Assembly (NCBI RefSeq): GCF_900090305.1
Contig: NZ_LT607751.1
Location: 5,952,001-6,016,000, forward strand
Length of the DNA stretch: 64,000 nt
Source: Micromonospora siamensis
GTDB lineage: Bacteria; Actinomycetota; Actinomycetes; Mycobacteriales; Micromonosporaceae
Direction: 5' to 3'
The position numbers and the translations under genes were made by a program. The notes beneath the pieces were generated by a model. It saw only the letters and a list, made by a program, of their open reading frames with translations, searched no databases and had not been told where the DNA came from. Within the stretch, counting starts at the first letter, position 1. Every line of letters starts with the position of its first letter. Shown one piece after another: positions 9,042-17,616 of this stretch.

Positions 9042-9830
9042 ATGCTCGCGCGGCAGCGGCAGGCGGCCATCCTGGACCGGGTCCGGAGCACCGGCGGCGT
9101 CCGGGTGACCGACCTGGCCACCGAGTTCGGCGTCTCCGACATGACCATCCGGCGCGACCTGGAGACCCTGCACGAGCGCGGGCTGCTCGCCAAGGTGCAC
9201 GGCGGCGCCACAGCCGCCGGCCCCGGCTCCACCGACGAGCCGGGTTTCGCCGCGAAGTCCGTCCGGCAGCTGGCCGAGAAGGCCGCCATCGCCACCCGGG
9301 CCGCCGAGCTGGTCCGCCCCGGCGCCGCGATCGCCCTCTCCGCCGGCACCACCACCGCCGAGCTGGCCCGCCGGCTGGTCGACGTGCCCGGGCTGACCGT
9401 GGTGACCAACTCGCTACCGGTGGCCGAGGTCTTCCACACCGCCGGCGGGCCGGACCAGACCGTGGTGCTCACCGGCGGTGTGCGTACGCCGTCGAACGCC
9501 CTGGTCGGGCCGCTCGCCGTGGCCGCGGTCCGGTCCCTGCACCTGGACCTGCTCTTCCTCGGCGTGCACGGGATCACCGAACGGGCCGGCTACACCACCC
9601 CGAACCTGATGGAGGCGGAGACCGACCGGGCGCTGGTCGCCGCCGCCGACCGGCTGGTGGTGATCGCCGACCACACCAAGTGGGGCACCGTCGGCATCTC
9701 CTCCATCGTCGAGCTGGCCGCGGCGGACGTACTGGTCACCGACGACCGGTTGGCACCCGAGGCCCGCCGGGTACTCGACGAACACGTGGGCGAGCTGGTG
9801 ATCGTGCCGGGCACCGAGGGGGCGCAGTGA
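9042..9830 (+). CDS. DeoR/GlpR-family transcriptional regulator
   Basis: A 262-residue repressor. The N-terminal winged helix-turn-helix (RQAAILDRVRSTGGVRVTDL, then FGVSDMTIRRDLETL) is the standard DeoR signature. The C-terminal sugar-phosphate sensor domain contains LSAGTTTAELARRL, TVVTNSLPVAEV, and VIADHTKWG. ATG 9042 is preferred to an upstream TTG because of the ggaggtgcggagg ribosome site. The stop overlaps the GTG start of galT (GTGA), so the regulator probably controls its own operon in response to a hexose phosphate. Confidence 0.9.
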   Translation: MLARQRQAAILDRVRSTGGVRVTDLATEFGVSDMTIRRDLETLHERGLLAKVHGGATAAGPGSTDEPGFAAKSVRQLAEKAAIATRAAELVRPGAAIALSAGTTTAELARRLVDVPGLTVVTNSLPVAEVFHTAGGPDQTVVLTGGVRTPSNALVGPLAVAAVRSLHLDLLFLGVHGITERAGYTTPNLMEAETDRALVAAADRLVVIADHTKWGTVGISSIVELAAADVLVTDDRLAPEARRVLDEHVGELVIVPGTEGAQ

Positions 9831-10903
9831 AGCGTACGCAGATCGAACTGGCCGACGGCCGCGACCTGATCTACTTCGACGAGCGGGACGACGCGGTCCG
9901 CGACCAGCCGGACCGCCGCGAGCTGCCTCCGCCGCCGCCCGCCTCCCAGCTGCGGTACGACCCGCTGACCGACGAGTGGGTGGCGGTCGCCGTGCACCGG
10001 CAGACCCGCACCTTCCTCCCCCCGGCCGACCAGTGCCCGCTCTGCCCGTCCCGCGGCGACCGGCACAGCGAGATCCCGGCCCCCGACTACGACGTGGCGG
10101 TCTTCGAGAACCGCTTCCCCTCGCTCAGCCAGCGGGTGGCCGAGGAGCCGGCCGAGATCACCCCGTTCACACCGGTACGCCCCGGTCGCGGGCGGTGCGA
10201 GGTGGTCTGCTTCACCGACGACCACAACACCTCCTTCGCCAGCCTCTCCCCGGAACGGGTCCGCCTGGTGATGGAGGCGCTCGCCGACCGGACCACCGCG
10301 CTGTCCGCGCTGCCCGGCGTCGAGCAGGTCTTCCCGTTCGAGAACCGGGGCGTGGAGATCGGGGTGACCCTGCACCACCCGCACGGGCAGATCTACGCGT
10401 ACCCCTTCGTCACGCCGCGCACCCGGTCGCTGCTCGCCGCCGCCCGCCGGCACGCCGAGCGCACCGACGGTCGCAACCTCTACGCCGACGTGCTCGCCGC
10501 CGAGCGGGCCGCCGGCGACCGGGTGGTCGCCGCCAACGAGCACTGGACGGCGTACGTCCCGGCGGCCGCCCGCTGGCCGTTCGAGGTGCACGTGGCCCCG
10601 CACCGGCCGGTGCCGGACATCCCGGCCCTGGACGACGCCGAGCGGGCCGCCTTCGGGCCGCTCTACCTGGACGTGCTGCGCCGCTTCGACGGCCTGTTCG
10701 AGATGCCGATGCCCTACATCGCCGCCTGGCACCAGGCCCCGGTACGCGTCGACCGCGAACTGGGCCACCTGCACCTTCAGCTGTTCAGCATCCGGCGGGC
10801 CAAGGACAAGCTGAAGTACCTGGCCGGGTCGGAGTCGGGGATGGGCGTCTTCATCAACGACATCGCCCCGGAGCGGGCCGCCGAACTCCTGCGTGCCGTG
10901 TGA
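9827..10903 (+). CDS. galT: Galactose-1-phosphate uridylyltransferase
   Basis: A 358-residue Leloir enzyme that exchanges UMP between UDP-glucose and galactose-1-phosphate. The N-terminal metal site has CPLC and the active-site motif is HPHGQIYAYPF, with the nucleophilic His in HPHGQ. The C-terminal HLHLQLFSIRR is also typical. GTG 9827 overlaps the regulator stop by 4 nt, so the pair is translationally coupled. galK and galE are not adjacent. A YrhK-like membrane gene follows 50 nt downstream. Confidence 0.94.
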   Translation: MKRTQIELADGRDLIYFDERDDAVRDQPDRRELPPPPPASQLRYDPLTDEWVAVAVHRQTRTFLPPADQCPLCPSRGDRHSEIPAPDYDVAVFENRFPSLSQRVAEEPAEITPFTPVRPGRGRCEVVCFTDDHNTSFASLSPERVRLVMEALADRTTALSALPGVEQVFPFENRGVEIGVTLHHPHGQIYAYPFVTPRTRSLLAAARRHAERTDGRNLYADVLAAERAAGDRVVAANEHWTAYVPAAARWPFEVHVAPHRPVPDIPALDDAERAAFGPLYLDVLRRFDGLFEMPMPYIAAWHQAPVRVDRELGHLHLQLFSIRRAKDKLKYLAGSESGMGVFINDIAPERAAELLRAV

Positions 10904-10953
10904 GGAATGGGCGCGGCGTTTCGCTGCGCCCGGGCCGGGTAGCGGTTTCGAGG

Positions 10954-11268
10954 ATGTCTGCGCAGAACCCGACGCTCCGGCAGCACCGGAAGCTCATGCT
11001 GTTCATTCGCCGATACCCGCTGGCCCACTTGGCCATCGGCCTGCTCGGCAACCTTCTCTTCCTCACCGGCAGCACGCTGTTTGTGCTGGGCCTCTCGCAT
11101 CCGGCGGGATATCTCTTCCTGGCCGGCAGCTTCGCCATGCTTCTCGGCGCGCTCGGCGAGGTGGTGAAGGCCATCGGGCGGCGAGCCATCCGGCGACACG
11201 ACGCCGCCCTGCCGAACAGCGAGCGGACGGGCCCGCGAGCGCGGAACCACGAGCTGACGCCGCCGTAG
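10954..11268 (+). CDS. YrhK-like small membrane protein
   Basis: A 104-residue protein with two hydrophobic hairpin helices (LAHLAIGLLGNLLFLTGSTL and a second with LFLAGSFAMLLGA), matching the YrhK domain pattern of RRYPLAH, NLLFLTGS, and FLAGS. It has no assigned function. The charged C-terminal tail (about residues 75-104) probably faces the cytoplasm. It lies 50 nt after galT and before a strong terminator, so it is likely the last gene of that transcript. Confidence 0.72.
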   Translation: MSAQNPTLRQHRKLMLFIRRYPLAHLAIGLLGNLLFLTGSTLFVLGLSHPAGYLFLAGSFAMLLGALGEVVKAIGRRAIRRHDAALPNSERTGPRARNHELTPP

Positions 11269-11299
11269 CCGACGAGCGCCGAACCGGAACGGACAGGGC

Positions 11300-11327
11300 G
11301 CGGGGGGCCCGGGACAGGGCCCCCCGC
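11300..11327 (+). terminator. Hairpin after the galT-YrhK transcript
   Basis: A perfect 11-bp G/C stem (11300-11310 with 11317-11327) and a 6-nt loop, about 30 nt after the YrhK stop. There is no T-tract, as usual for high-GC actinobacterial terminators. Confidence 0.7.
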
Positions 11328-11612
11328 AGGGAAGGGACGGCTGGCTGTGCAGGACAGCCGGGAAGGCCGGCTGGTCGGCACTCGCGTCGCGAGGCGACGG
11401 GTCAACCTTCCAGGACGCGACTGGCACCACGTCCACCCCGTACAACGACGGCGCCGCGGTGGAGTGACGAACGGCCGTCCGCCGCGCGGATGCGGCGGGG
11501 CGGCAGAGCAGCGGCGGCCGAAGTCGACCGCGGATCGAGCGTGATACCTCTGAGTCATATCCATGCCCGAGAGGAATCATGCTCGTCGAGCTTCTGCCCC
11601 CCGGGCACGACG
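11328..11612. other. Intergenic region without a supportable gene
   Basis: Together with the flanking hairpins, this fills the 395-nt gap between the YrhK gene and icd. Short open frames exist on both strands, but none has a ribosome site or recognisable sequence. It lies between convergent genes, so no promoter is expected. Confidence 0.6.
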
Positions 11613-11642
11613 GAGCCCGCCGGCAGCGGGGCCGGCGGGCTC
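11613..11642 (-). terminator. Terminator of icd
   Basis: A perfect 12-bp stem (gagcccgccggc, 11613-11624, with 11631-11642) and a 6-nt loop, just past the icd stop at 11664. Confidence 0.8.
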
Positions 11643-11663
11643 GGTCGGTGACGCGGGCGAGGA

Positions 11664-12881
11664 TCAGGCGTTGATCCGGCGCGCCAGGTTCTCGTCGAGC
11701 GCGTTCATGAACTCGTCGGTGGTCAGCCACGGGGCGTCCCGCGAGATGAGCAGCGCGAGGTCCTTGGTCATCTGCCCGCCCTCGACGGTGTCGACGATGA
11801 CCTTCTCCAGGGTGTTGGCGAACTCGGTGACCGCCGGGGTGCCGTCCAGCTTGCCCCGGTGGGCCAGGCCCCGGGTCCAGGCGTAGATCGACGCGATCGG
11901 GTTGGTCGAGGTCTTCTCGCCCTTCTGGTACTGCCGGTAGTGCCGGGTGACGGTGCCGTGGGCGGCCTCCGCCTCGACGGTACGGCCGTCCGGGGAGAGC
12001 AGCACGGAGGTCATCAGGCCCAGCGAGCCGAAGCCCTGCGCGACGGTGTCGGACTGCACGTCACCGTCGTAGTTCTTGCAGGCCCAGACGTAGCCGCCCT
12101 CCCACTTGAGCGCGGCGGCGACCATGTCGTCGATCAGCCGGTGCTCGTAGGTGATGCCGGCGGCGTCGAACTCGGCCTTGAACTCGCTCTCGAAGACCTC
12201 GGCGAACAGGTCCTTGAACCGGCCGTCGTACGCCTTGAGGATGGTGTTCTTGGTCGACAGGTAGACCGGGTACTTGCGGTCCAGGCCGTACCGGAACGAG
12301 GCGCGGGCGAAGTCCCGGATCGACTCGTCGTAGTTGTACATGCCCATGGCGATGCCGCCGCCGGGGAAGTTGGCGACCTCCATCTCCATCGGGGCGCCAC
12401 CGTCGGTCGGGGTGTAGGTGATGGTCACCTTGCCCGGGCCGGGGACCACGAAGTCGGTGGCCTTGTACTGGTCGCCGTGGGCGTGCCGGCCGATGACGAT
12501 CGGCTTGGTCCAGCCGGGCACCAGGCGGGGCACGTTGGACATGATGATCGGCTCGCGGAACACGACGCCGCCGAGGATGTTGCGGATGGTGCCGTTCGGC
12601 GACCGCCACATCTTCTTCAGGCCGAACTCCTCGACCCGGGCCTCGTCGGGGGTGATGGTCGCGCACTTGACGCCGACGCCGTGCTCCTTGATGGCGTTGG
12701 CGGCGTCGACGGTGACCTGGTCGTCGGTCGCGTCGCGGTTCTCGATCGACAGGTCGTAGTAGTGCAGGTCGACGTCGAGGTACGGCAGGATCAGCTGCTC
12801 GCGGATCTGCTTCCAGATGATCCGGGTCATCTCGTCGCCGTCGATCTCAACGACCGGGTTGTTTACCTTGATCTTCGCCAT
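11664..12881 (-). CDS. icd: Isocitrate dehydrogenase (NADP+)
   Basis: A 405-residue TCA-cycle enzyme that oxidatively decarboxylates isocitrate to 2-oxoglutarate. The beginning [20 protein letters not shown] and motifs [27 protein letters not shown] and [12 protein letters not shown] identify the homodimeric, eukaryote-like subfamily II NADP enzyme rather than the monomeric type. A 7-bp inverted repeat (12916-12933) lies 35-52 nt upstream of the start and may be an operator. mdh lies further downstream on the map on the same strand but as a separate transcript. Confidence 0.96.
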   Translation of the reverse strand: MAKIKVNNPVVEIDGDEMTRIIWKQIREQLILPYLDVDLHYYDLSIENRDATDDQVTVDAANAIKEHGVGVKCATITPDEARVEEFGLKKMWRSPNGTIRNILGGVVFREPIIMSNVPRLVPGWTKPIVIGRHAHGDQYKATDFVVPGPGKVTITYTPTDGGAPMEMEVANFPGGGIAMGMYNYDESIRDFARASFRYGLDRKYPVYLSTKNTILKAYDGRFKDLFAEVFESEFKAEFDAAGITYEHRLIDDMVAAALKWEGGYVWACKNYDGDVQSDTVAQGFGSLGLMTSVLLSPDGRTVEAEAAHGTVTRHYRQYQKGEKTSTNPIASIYAWTRGLAHRGKLDGTPAVTEFANTLEKVIVDTVEGGQMTKDLALLISRDAPWLTTDEFMNALDENLARRINA

Positions 12882-12915
12882 CGACCGGCGCTCCTCTCGG
12901 GGGACACGTGCTCAA

Positions 12916-12933
12916 GCAGTACGAGCGTACTGC
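12916..12933. promoter_or_regulatory. Inverted repeat upstream of icd
   Basis: gcagtac and gtactgc flank a 4-nt spacer (gagc), 35 nt before the icd start. The position and symmetry fit an operator for a dimeric regulator. No regulator gene is nearby. Confidence 0.4.
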
Positions 12934-13017
12934 AAACGGGCCGGCACCCCCCAGCCGGCCTCGGTGGGTGGGAAAAACCGGGCGGTCGGCGCGGGAGATC
13001 ACTGGCATCATCGGCCG

Positions 13018-13400
13018 ATGCCACTGAGCCGCACCTTCGGGTCTATCACGGTCACCGCCCTCACCGACGCGGAGGGCCCGTTCTTCCAGCCCTGCGCGGA
13101 GGCGTTCCGGGACGCCACCGAGGCGCAGTGGCGGGAGGCGGACCGGCGGGACCCGGCCGCGGTCACCGCCGACGGCGAATGGTGGCTGCCGTTCCGCGCC
13201 TTCGCGCCGCGTACCGGGGACGGGCCGGCCACCCTGGTCGACGTGGGCCCGCCGGCCAGCTCCGGGTGCTCGACGGCGACACCGACCTCACCCCCGGGGT
13301 ACGCGCCCTGAGCACCCCCGGCCACCAGTGCGTACTGGTGGACGGCCGCGACGAGCGCCTGCCCCTCACCGGCGACCTCCTCGTCCACACCCTCGACCCC
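13018..13400 (+). pseudogene. MBL-fold metallo-hydrolase remnant (frameshifted, internally deleted, 3' truncated)
   Basis: Reading from ATG 13018, one frame gives an N-terminal MBL-family region (SRTFGSITVTALTDAEGPFF, then GEWWLPFRAF and ATLVDVG) up to about 13250. A different frame then continues with QLRVLDGDTDLTPGVRALST and PGHQCVLV, LTGDLLVH, which is the C-terminal half of the same fold. The central segment that should hold the HxHxDH metal site is absent. The coding match ends just where the 13400-13462 palindrome begins. The gene cannot make an active enzyme. Confidence 0.75.
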
Positions 13401-13462
13401 GTTGATCATGAAGTTGGCGGCGGTGGAAGAGATCGACTTCGCCGCTAACTTCATGATCAACG
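13400..13462. repeat. REP-like palindromic element
   Basis: Two 23-nt arms (13400-13422, 13440-13462) are inverted copies with one mismatch and a 17-nt spacer. The arms contain gttgatcatgaagtt, an AT-rich core quite unlike the local base composition. The element abuts the broken 3' end of the MBL pseudogene and lies upstream of the mdh terminator, so it is not needed as a terminator. From memory, similar gatcatgaagtt palindromes recur in Micromonospora and Salinispora intergenic DNA, but this cannot be checked here. Confidence 0.7.
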
Positions 13463-13495
13463 CGGGCAAGGTCCGGGGTGGGTGGGGTCGGGAAA

Positions 13496-13537
13496 GCCGG
13501 AAGGGCGGGCCGGCGGGAGCCGGCCCGCCCTTCCGGC
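13496..13537 (-). terminator. Terminator of mdh
   Basis: An 18-bp perfect stem (13496-13513 with 13520-13537) with a 6-nt loop, 14 nt after the mdh stop. Confidence 0.85.
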
Positions 13538-13550
13538 GGTGGTTCTCAGG

Positions 13551-14501
13551 TCACATGCTGGCCACGTCGGCCTGCTTGGCGCGGACGGCCTCGGCGGCCT
13601 CCTTCAGGGCGGCCAGCTCGTCGGCGTCCAGGTCGGTCTCGACGACCTTCTTGACGCCCTCGGCGCCGATCTGGGCCTCGACGCCCAGGTAGACGCCGGA
13701 GATGCCGTACTCGCCGTCGACCCAGGCGCAGACCGGCATGGTGTCGCCGGAGTCCTCCGCGACGGCCTTCGCCATCCGGGCGGCGGCGGCGGACGGGGCG
13801 TAGTACGCCGAGCCGGTCTTGAGCAGCGCGACGACCTCGGCGCCACCGTTGCGGGTCTTGACGACCAGCTCCTCGATCTGCTCGGCCGGCATGGCCTCGC
13901 GCAGCGGCTTGCCGTTGACGGTGCTCTTCGACGGCACCGGCACCATGGTGTCGCCGTGCGAGCCGAGGGTCAGCGTCCGGACCGACTTCACCGGCACGTT
14001 CAGCGCCTCGGCGACGAAGTTGGTGAACCGGGCGGTGTCGAGCATGCCGGCCTGGCCGAGCACCCGGTTCTTGGGGAACTGGGTGGCGAGCTGGGCCAGC
14101 GCGGTCATCTCGTCGAGCGGGTTCGACACGACGATGACGACGGCGTTGGGGGCGTACTTGGCGACGTTCTCGGCGACCTGACGCACGATCTTGGCGTTGG
14201 TCTCCAGCAGGTCCATCCGGCTCATGCCCGGCTTGCGGGGCAGGCCGGCGGTGATGACGACGACGTCGGAGCCCTCGATGGCCTCGTAGCCCTCACCGTT
14301 CGGGCCGGTGGTGACGCCGACGACCTTGGTCTCGAAGCCCTCGACGGCACGGGACTGGTTGAGGTCCAGGGCCAGGCCGGCCGGCTTGCCCTCCACGATG
14401 TCGGTGATCACGACGGTGTCGAAGACGTCGTACTCGGCCAGGCGCTGTGCGGTGGTGGAGCCGTAGAAGCCGGCCCCGACGACAGTGACCTTCTTACCCA
14501 T
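13551..14501 (-). CDS. mdh: Malate dehydrogenase
   Basis: A 316-residue LDH-like, NAD-dependent malate dehydrogenase of the TCA cycle. It has the Rossmann glycine motif VVGAGFYGS, TAGLPRKPGMSR with the substrate-binding arginines, VVSNPLDE, GQAGMLDTARF, and the catalytic His in LGSHGDTMVP. An inverted repeat, ctgatac/gtatcag (14516-14547), lies just upstream of the start. It is transcribed alone, since folD lies 137 nt upstream and a strong terminator follows. Confidence 0.95.
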   Translation of the reverse strand: MGKKVTVVGAGFYGSTTAQRLAEYDVFDTVVITDIVEGKPAGLALDLNQSRAVEGFETKVVGVTTGPNGEGYEAIEGSDVVVITAGLPRKPGMSRMDLLETNAKIVRQVAENVAKYAPNAVVIVVSNPLDEMTALAQLATQFPKNRVLGQAGMLDTARFTNFVAEALNVPVKSVRTLTLGSHGDTMVPVPSKSTVNGKPLREAMPAEQIEELVVKTRNGGAEVVALLKTGSAYYAPSAAAARMAKAVAEDSGDTMPVCAWVDGEYGISGVYLGVEAQIGAEGVKKVVETDLDADELAALKEAAEAVRAKQADVASM

Positions 14502-14638
14502 GGTCGTCCCACTCCCTGATACCAGTCGGTTTTCCGGACCGTATCAGTCATCGTGGCACCTAACCGGGCAGGGGCGGCGCCCATCGGCTGGATGGGGCGA
14601 ACGTCACCGGTGGGCGGTTCGAACCGGCGCCCCGACCG

Positions 14639-15499
14639 TCAGCCGCGCTCGGCGCGCTCCACCACGTTGGTCAGCAGCATGGCGCGGGTCATCGGGCCGA
14701 CGCCGCCCGGCATCGGGACCACCCGGCCGGCGACCTCGTTGACCTCCGGGTCGACGTCGCCGGTGTAGCGGCCCTTGCCGTCGGCGCCGATCACCCGGGT
14801 GATGCCGACGTCCACCACGGTCGCCCCGGGGGTGACCATGTCGGCGGTGAGCAGACCGGGCACGCCGGCGGCCACGATGACGATCTCCGCGGCGCGGGTG
14901 TGCGCGGCGAGGTCGAGGGTGCCGGTGTGGCAGAGGGTCACCGTGGCGTTCTCGCTGCGCCGGGTGAGCAGCAGGCCGAGCGGCCGGCCGACGGTGTTGC
15001 CCCGGCCGACCACGGCGACCCGGGCGCCACGCAGCGGCACCTCGTACCGGCGCAGCAGCTCGACGATGCCGCGCGGCGTGCAGGGCAGCGGTGCGTCGTA
15101 GCCGAGGACGAGCCGGCCGAGGTTGACCGGGTGCAGGCCGTCGGCGTCCTTGGCCGGGTCGATCATCTCCAGGGCCCGCTGGGTGTCCAGGTGCCCGGGC
15201 AGCGGCAGCTGGACGATGTAGCCGTGGCAGGCCGGGTCGGCGTTGAGCTCGGCGAGCACGTCGTCGACCTGCTGCTGGGTGGCGTCGGGCGGCAGCTCCC
15301 GGCGGATCGAGGCGATGCCCACCTCGGCGCAGTCCCGGTGCTTGCCGTTGACGTACGCCTGGGAGCCGGGGTCGGCCCCGACCAGGACGGTGCCGAGCCC
15401 GGGGGTGATCCCGCGCTCCGCCAGTGCCTTCACCCGCGTCCGCAGCTCGTCCTTGATCTCGGCCGCGGTCGCCTTGCCGTCCAGGATGATCGCCGTCAC
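14639..15499 (-). CDS. folD: Bifunctional methylenetetrahydrofolate dehydrogenase/cyclohydrolase
   Basis: A 286-residue cytoplasmic enzyme of one-carbon metabolism that interconverts 5,10-methylene-, methenyl- and 10-formyl-THF. Motifs visible are [18 protein letters not shown] with the catalytic Lys, [36 protein letters not shown] for the dinucleotide site, and [14 protein letters not shown] near the C-terminus. The length is standard. The product 10-formyl-THF is used by PurN and PurH, encoded at 25.9-28.1 kb. Confidence 0.96.
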   Translation of the reverse strand: MTAIILDGKATAAEIKDELRTRVKALAERGITPGLGTVLVGADPGSQAYVNGKHRDCAEVGIASIRRELPPDATQQQVDDVLAELNADPACHGYIVQLPLPGHLDTQRALEMIDPAKDADGLHPVNLGRLVLGYDAPLPCTPRGIVELLRRYEVPLRGARVAVVGRGNTVGRPLGLLLTRRSENATVTLCHTGTLDLAAHTRAAEIVIVAAGVPGLLTADMVTPGATVVDVGITRVIGADGKGRYTGDVDPEVNEVAGRVVPMPGGVGPMTRAMLLTNVVERAERG

Positions 15500-15912
15500 G
15501 AAGCGATCGTCTCACGTCCGGCCGCCGCCGGTCCGAACGGAACGCTCGATCACTTTGCGTGACGTGTTCTTCGTCACCGAGAGTGACGTTTTGTGGAACA
15601 GGCCACAGCTCGACCGGGACGCGACACCACGAAGCCGGACATTTCCGCTTCCGGGTCGGGCGGTACGCTGCCGGCGCGAAACCGGACGACCCTCCGGCGA
15701 CTCGGGCGCCGGATCGGCCCTGAGCTGCCCCTGGGCGGCCAATTCGCTAGCAGACGACGAGGCGGCCGACAAGACCGGCGACCCCGGAACGTTATCCGTT
15801 CGCAACCCTCGCGTTGTCGAAGCCATCCCGGCGACTTACCGTTGCGGATCGTTGCGCAGCGTCACCCAGCGCCGGGCCTGACTGCGCAGCGTGAGGAGAT
15901 GAGGAGACCCCC
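15500..15912. other. Intergenic region upstream of the first Opp operon
   Basis: It holds the divergent promoters of folD (minus) and the Opp operon (plus). Three copies of the hexamer gtgacg or its complement (15559-15564, 15572-15577, 15583-15588) form an inverted plus direct repeat near the folD side and could be regulator half-sites. The end carries tandem gaggag-type ribosome sites directly before ATG 15913. No gene is supported inside. Confidence 0.5.
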
Positions 15913-17514
15913 ATGCGTGTTCGTAGGCTTGCCGCCTGGACCGCCCTCCCGCTCGCGGTGACCCTGGGCCTGGTGGCCTGCGGCTCGGGCGGCGACGGCG
16001 GTGGCCAGAGCGACCCCAACGGGGCCGTGCGGATCGAGATCGCCGAGCCCCAGCACCTGGTGCCGACCAACACCAACGAGACCAACGGCTCCCAGGTGCT
16101 CAGCGCCCTGTTCAGCCCGCTGGTCGACTACGACGAGGCCAACAAGCCCTACGAGGTCGCGGCCCAGTCGGTGGAGTCGTCGGACAACAAGGTCTGGACG
16201 ATCAAGCTCAAGGACGGCTACACCTTCCACAACGGCGAGAAGGTCACCGCCGACAGCTACCTCGACGCCTGGAACTACGGCGCGTACGCCCCGAACGGGC
16301 AGAACTCCAGCTACTTCTTCGAGAAGATCGCCGGGTACGACGACCTCCAGGGCGAGTCGCCCGCGGCGAAGACGCTGTCCGGGCTGAAGAAGGTCGACGA
16401 CCTCACCTTCACCGTGACGCTCTCCCAGCCGTACTCCGAGTTCAAGACCATGCTCGGCTACACGGCCTTCTATCCGCTGCCCAAGGCGGCCTTCTCCGCC
16501 CCCGGCGTGCTGAAGGAGGGCTACGAGCAGGCCCCGATCGGGCAGGGCCCGTTCAAGATGAAGGGCACCTGGCAGCACGACGCCAAGGTCGACGTGGAGC
16601 GCTACGACGCCTTCCCGGGCGAGAAGCCCAAGGTGGCCGGCGTCGAGTTCCGGATCTACCAGCAGCCCACCGCCGCGTACGCGGACGTGCTCTCGGACAA
16701 CCTCGACGTGATCAAGACGATCCCGACCGAGAACCTGTCGACCGCCGCCGACGACCTCGGTGACCGGTTCCAGCAGAGCCCCGCCTCGTCGCTCCAGGTG
16801 CTCTCCTTCCCGACCTTCCAGAAGGAGTTCAGCAAGCCCGAGGTGCGCAAGGCGATCTCGATGGCGATCGACCGGGACGAGATCAGCAAGTCGATCTTCA
16901 AGGGCTCGCAGAAGTCGGCCCGCTCGTTCGTCTCCCCGGTCGTCGCCGGCTACCGGGAGAACACCATCGGCGACGCCGGCACCTTCGACCCGGCCAAGGC
17001 CAAGGCGATGTACGAGGCCGCGGGCGGCCCGAAGAAGATCGAGCTCTCCTACAACGGCGACGGTGGCCACAAGGACTGGATCGACGCGACCTGCAACCAG
17101 CTCAAGGCCAACCTGGGCGTGGACTGCGTCGGCACCGCCGAGCCGAAGTTCGCCGACCTGCTGACCAAGCTCAAGCAGAAGCAGCCGGTGGGCCTGTTCC
17201 GGATGGGCTGGGTCATGGACTACCCGTCCATGGAGAACTACCTGGGCCCGCTGTACAGCACCAACGGGTCGTCGAACTACTACGGCTACAGCAACCCGCA
17301 GTTCGACAAGCTGCTCACCCAGGGCGCCCAGGCGCCGACCGAGGAAGAGGCGATCAAGAAGTACCAGGCGGCCGAGGACCTGCTGGCCAAGGACCTGCCG
17401 GTGATCCCGCTGCGGTACGGCCAGAACAACTTCGGCCACTCGACCAAGGTCAAGAACGTCGAGATGGACCTCTTCGACCGGATCAACCTGCTGAAGATCG
17501 AGGCCGTGAAGTAA
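15913..17514 (+). CDS. Oligopeptide/dipeptide ABC transporter substrate-binding lipoprotein
   Basis: A 533-residue family 5 solute-binding protein. The signal peptide ends in a lipobox LVAC, with Cys23 as the lipid anchor, followed by a Gly-rich linker. SBP_bac_5 features are LKDGYTFHNGEKVTADSYLD, WNYGAYAPN, and VRKAISMAIDRDEI. Such proteins deliver peptides (or sometimes nickel or sugars) to the membrane permeases. It begins an operon of the order SBP-permease-permease-ATPase-ATPase. A hairpin at 17558-17589 separates it from the permeases and may keep their expression lower. Confidence 0.93.
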   Translation: MRVRRLAAWTALPLAVTLGLVACGSGGDGGGQSDPNGAVRIEIAEPQHLVPTNTNETNGSQVLSALFSPLVDYDEANKPYEVAAQSVESSDNKVWTIKLKDGYTFHNGEKVTADSYLDAWNYGAYAPNGQNSSYFFEKIAGYDDLQGESPAAKTLSGLKKVDDLTFTVTLSQPYSEFKTMLGYTAFYPLPKAAFSAPGVLKEGYEQAPIGQGPFKMKGTWQHDAKVDVERYDAFPGEKPKVAGVEFRIYQQPTAAYADVLSDNLDVIKTIPTENLSTAADDLGDRFQQSPASSLQVLSFPTFQKEFSKPEVRKAISMAIDRDEISKSIFKGSQKSARSFVSPVVAGYRENTIGDAGTFDPAKAKAMYEAAGGPKKIELSYNGDGGHKDWIDATCNQLKANLGVDCVGTAEPKFADLLTKLKQKQPVGLFRMGWVMDYPSMENYLGPLYSTNGSSNYYGYSNPQFDKLLTQGAQAPTEEEAIKKYQAAEDLLAKDLPVIPLRYGQNNFGHSTKVKNVEMDLFDRINLLKIEAVK

Positions 17515-17557
17515 CACCGTCGTGAGGTAACACCGCCGTACGGCACCAGCACACGGA

Positions 17558-17589
17558 GCGGGTCGGGTCACCAAGGTGACCCGACCCGC
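17558..17589 (+). terminator. Hairpin between the substrate-binding protein gene and permease genes (Opp operon 1)
   Basis: A 15-bp perfect stem, gcgggtcgggtcacc with its complement, and only 2 nt between the arms (17573-17574). It is inside the operon, so it is probably a partial terminator or an mRNA-stabilising hairpin that gives more binding protein than permease. Confidence 0.7.
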
Positions 17590-17616
17590 CACGCGCTTCG
17601 CACCTTTTCCGGAAGA

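Noticed and set aside
6573..9200. A very long open frame on the minus strand opposite the APS kinase gene.
   Set aside because: It covers well-supported genes on the other strand, has shadow-like Arg/Gly/Pro-rich content and no ribosome site. It arises from high third-position GC.
14607..14625. The word ggttcgaacc, which looks like a tRNA T-arm.
   Set aside because: No acceptor stem, anticodon arm or CCA-type end can be fitted around it; it is a chance palindrome upstream of folD.
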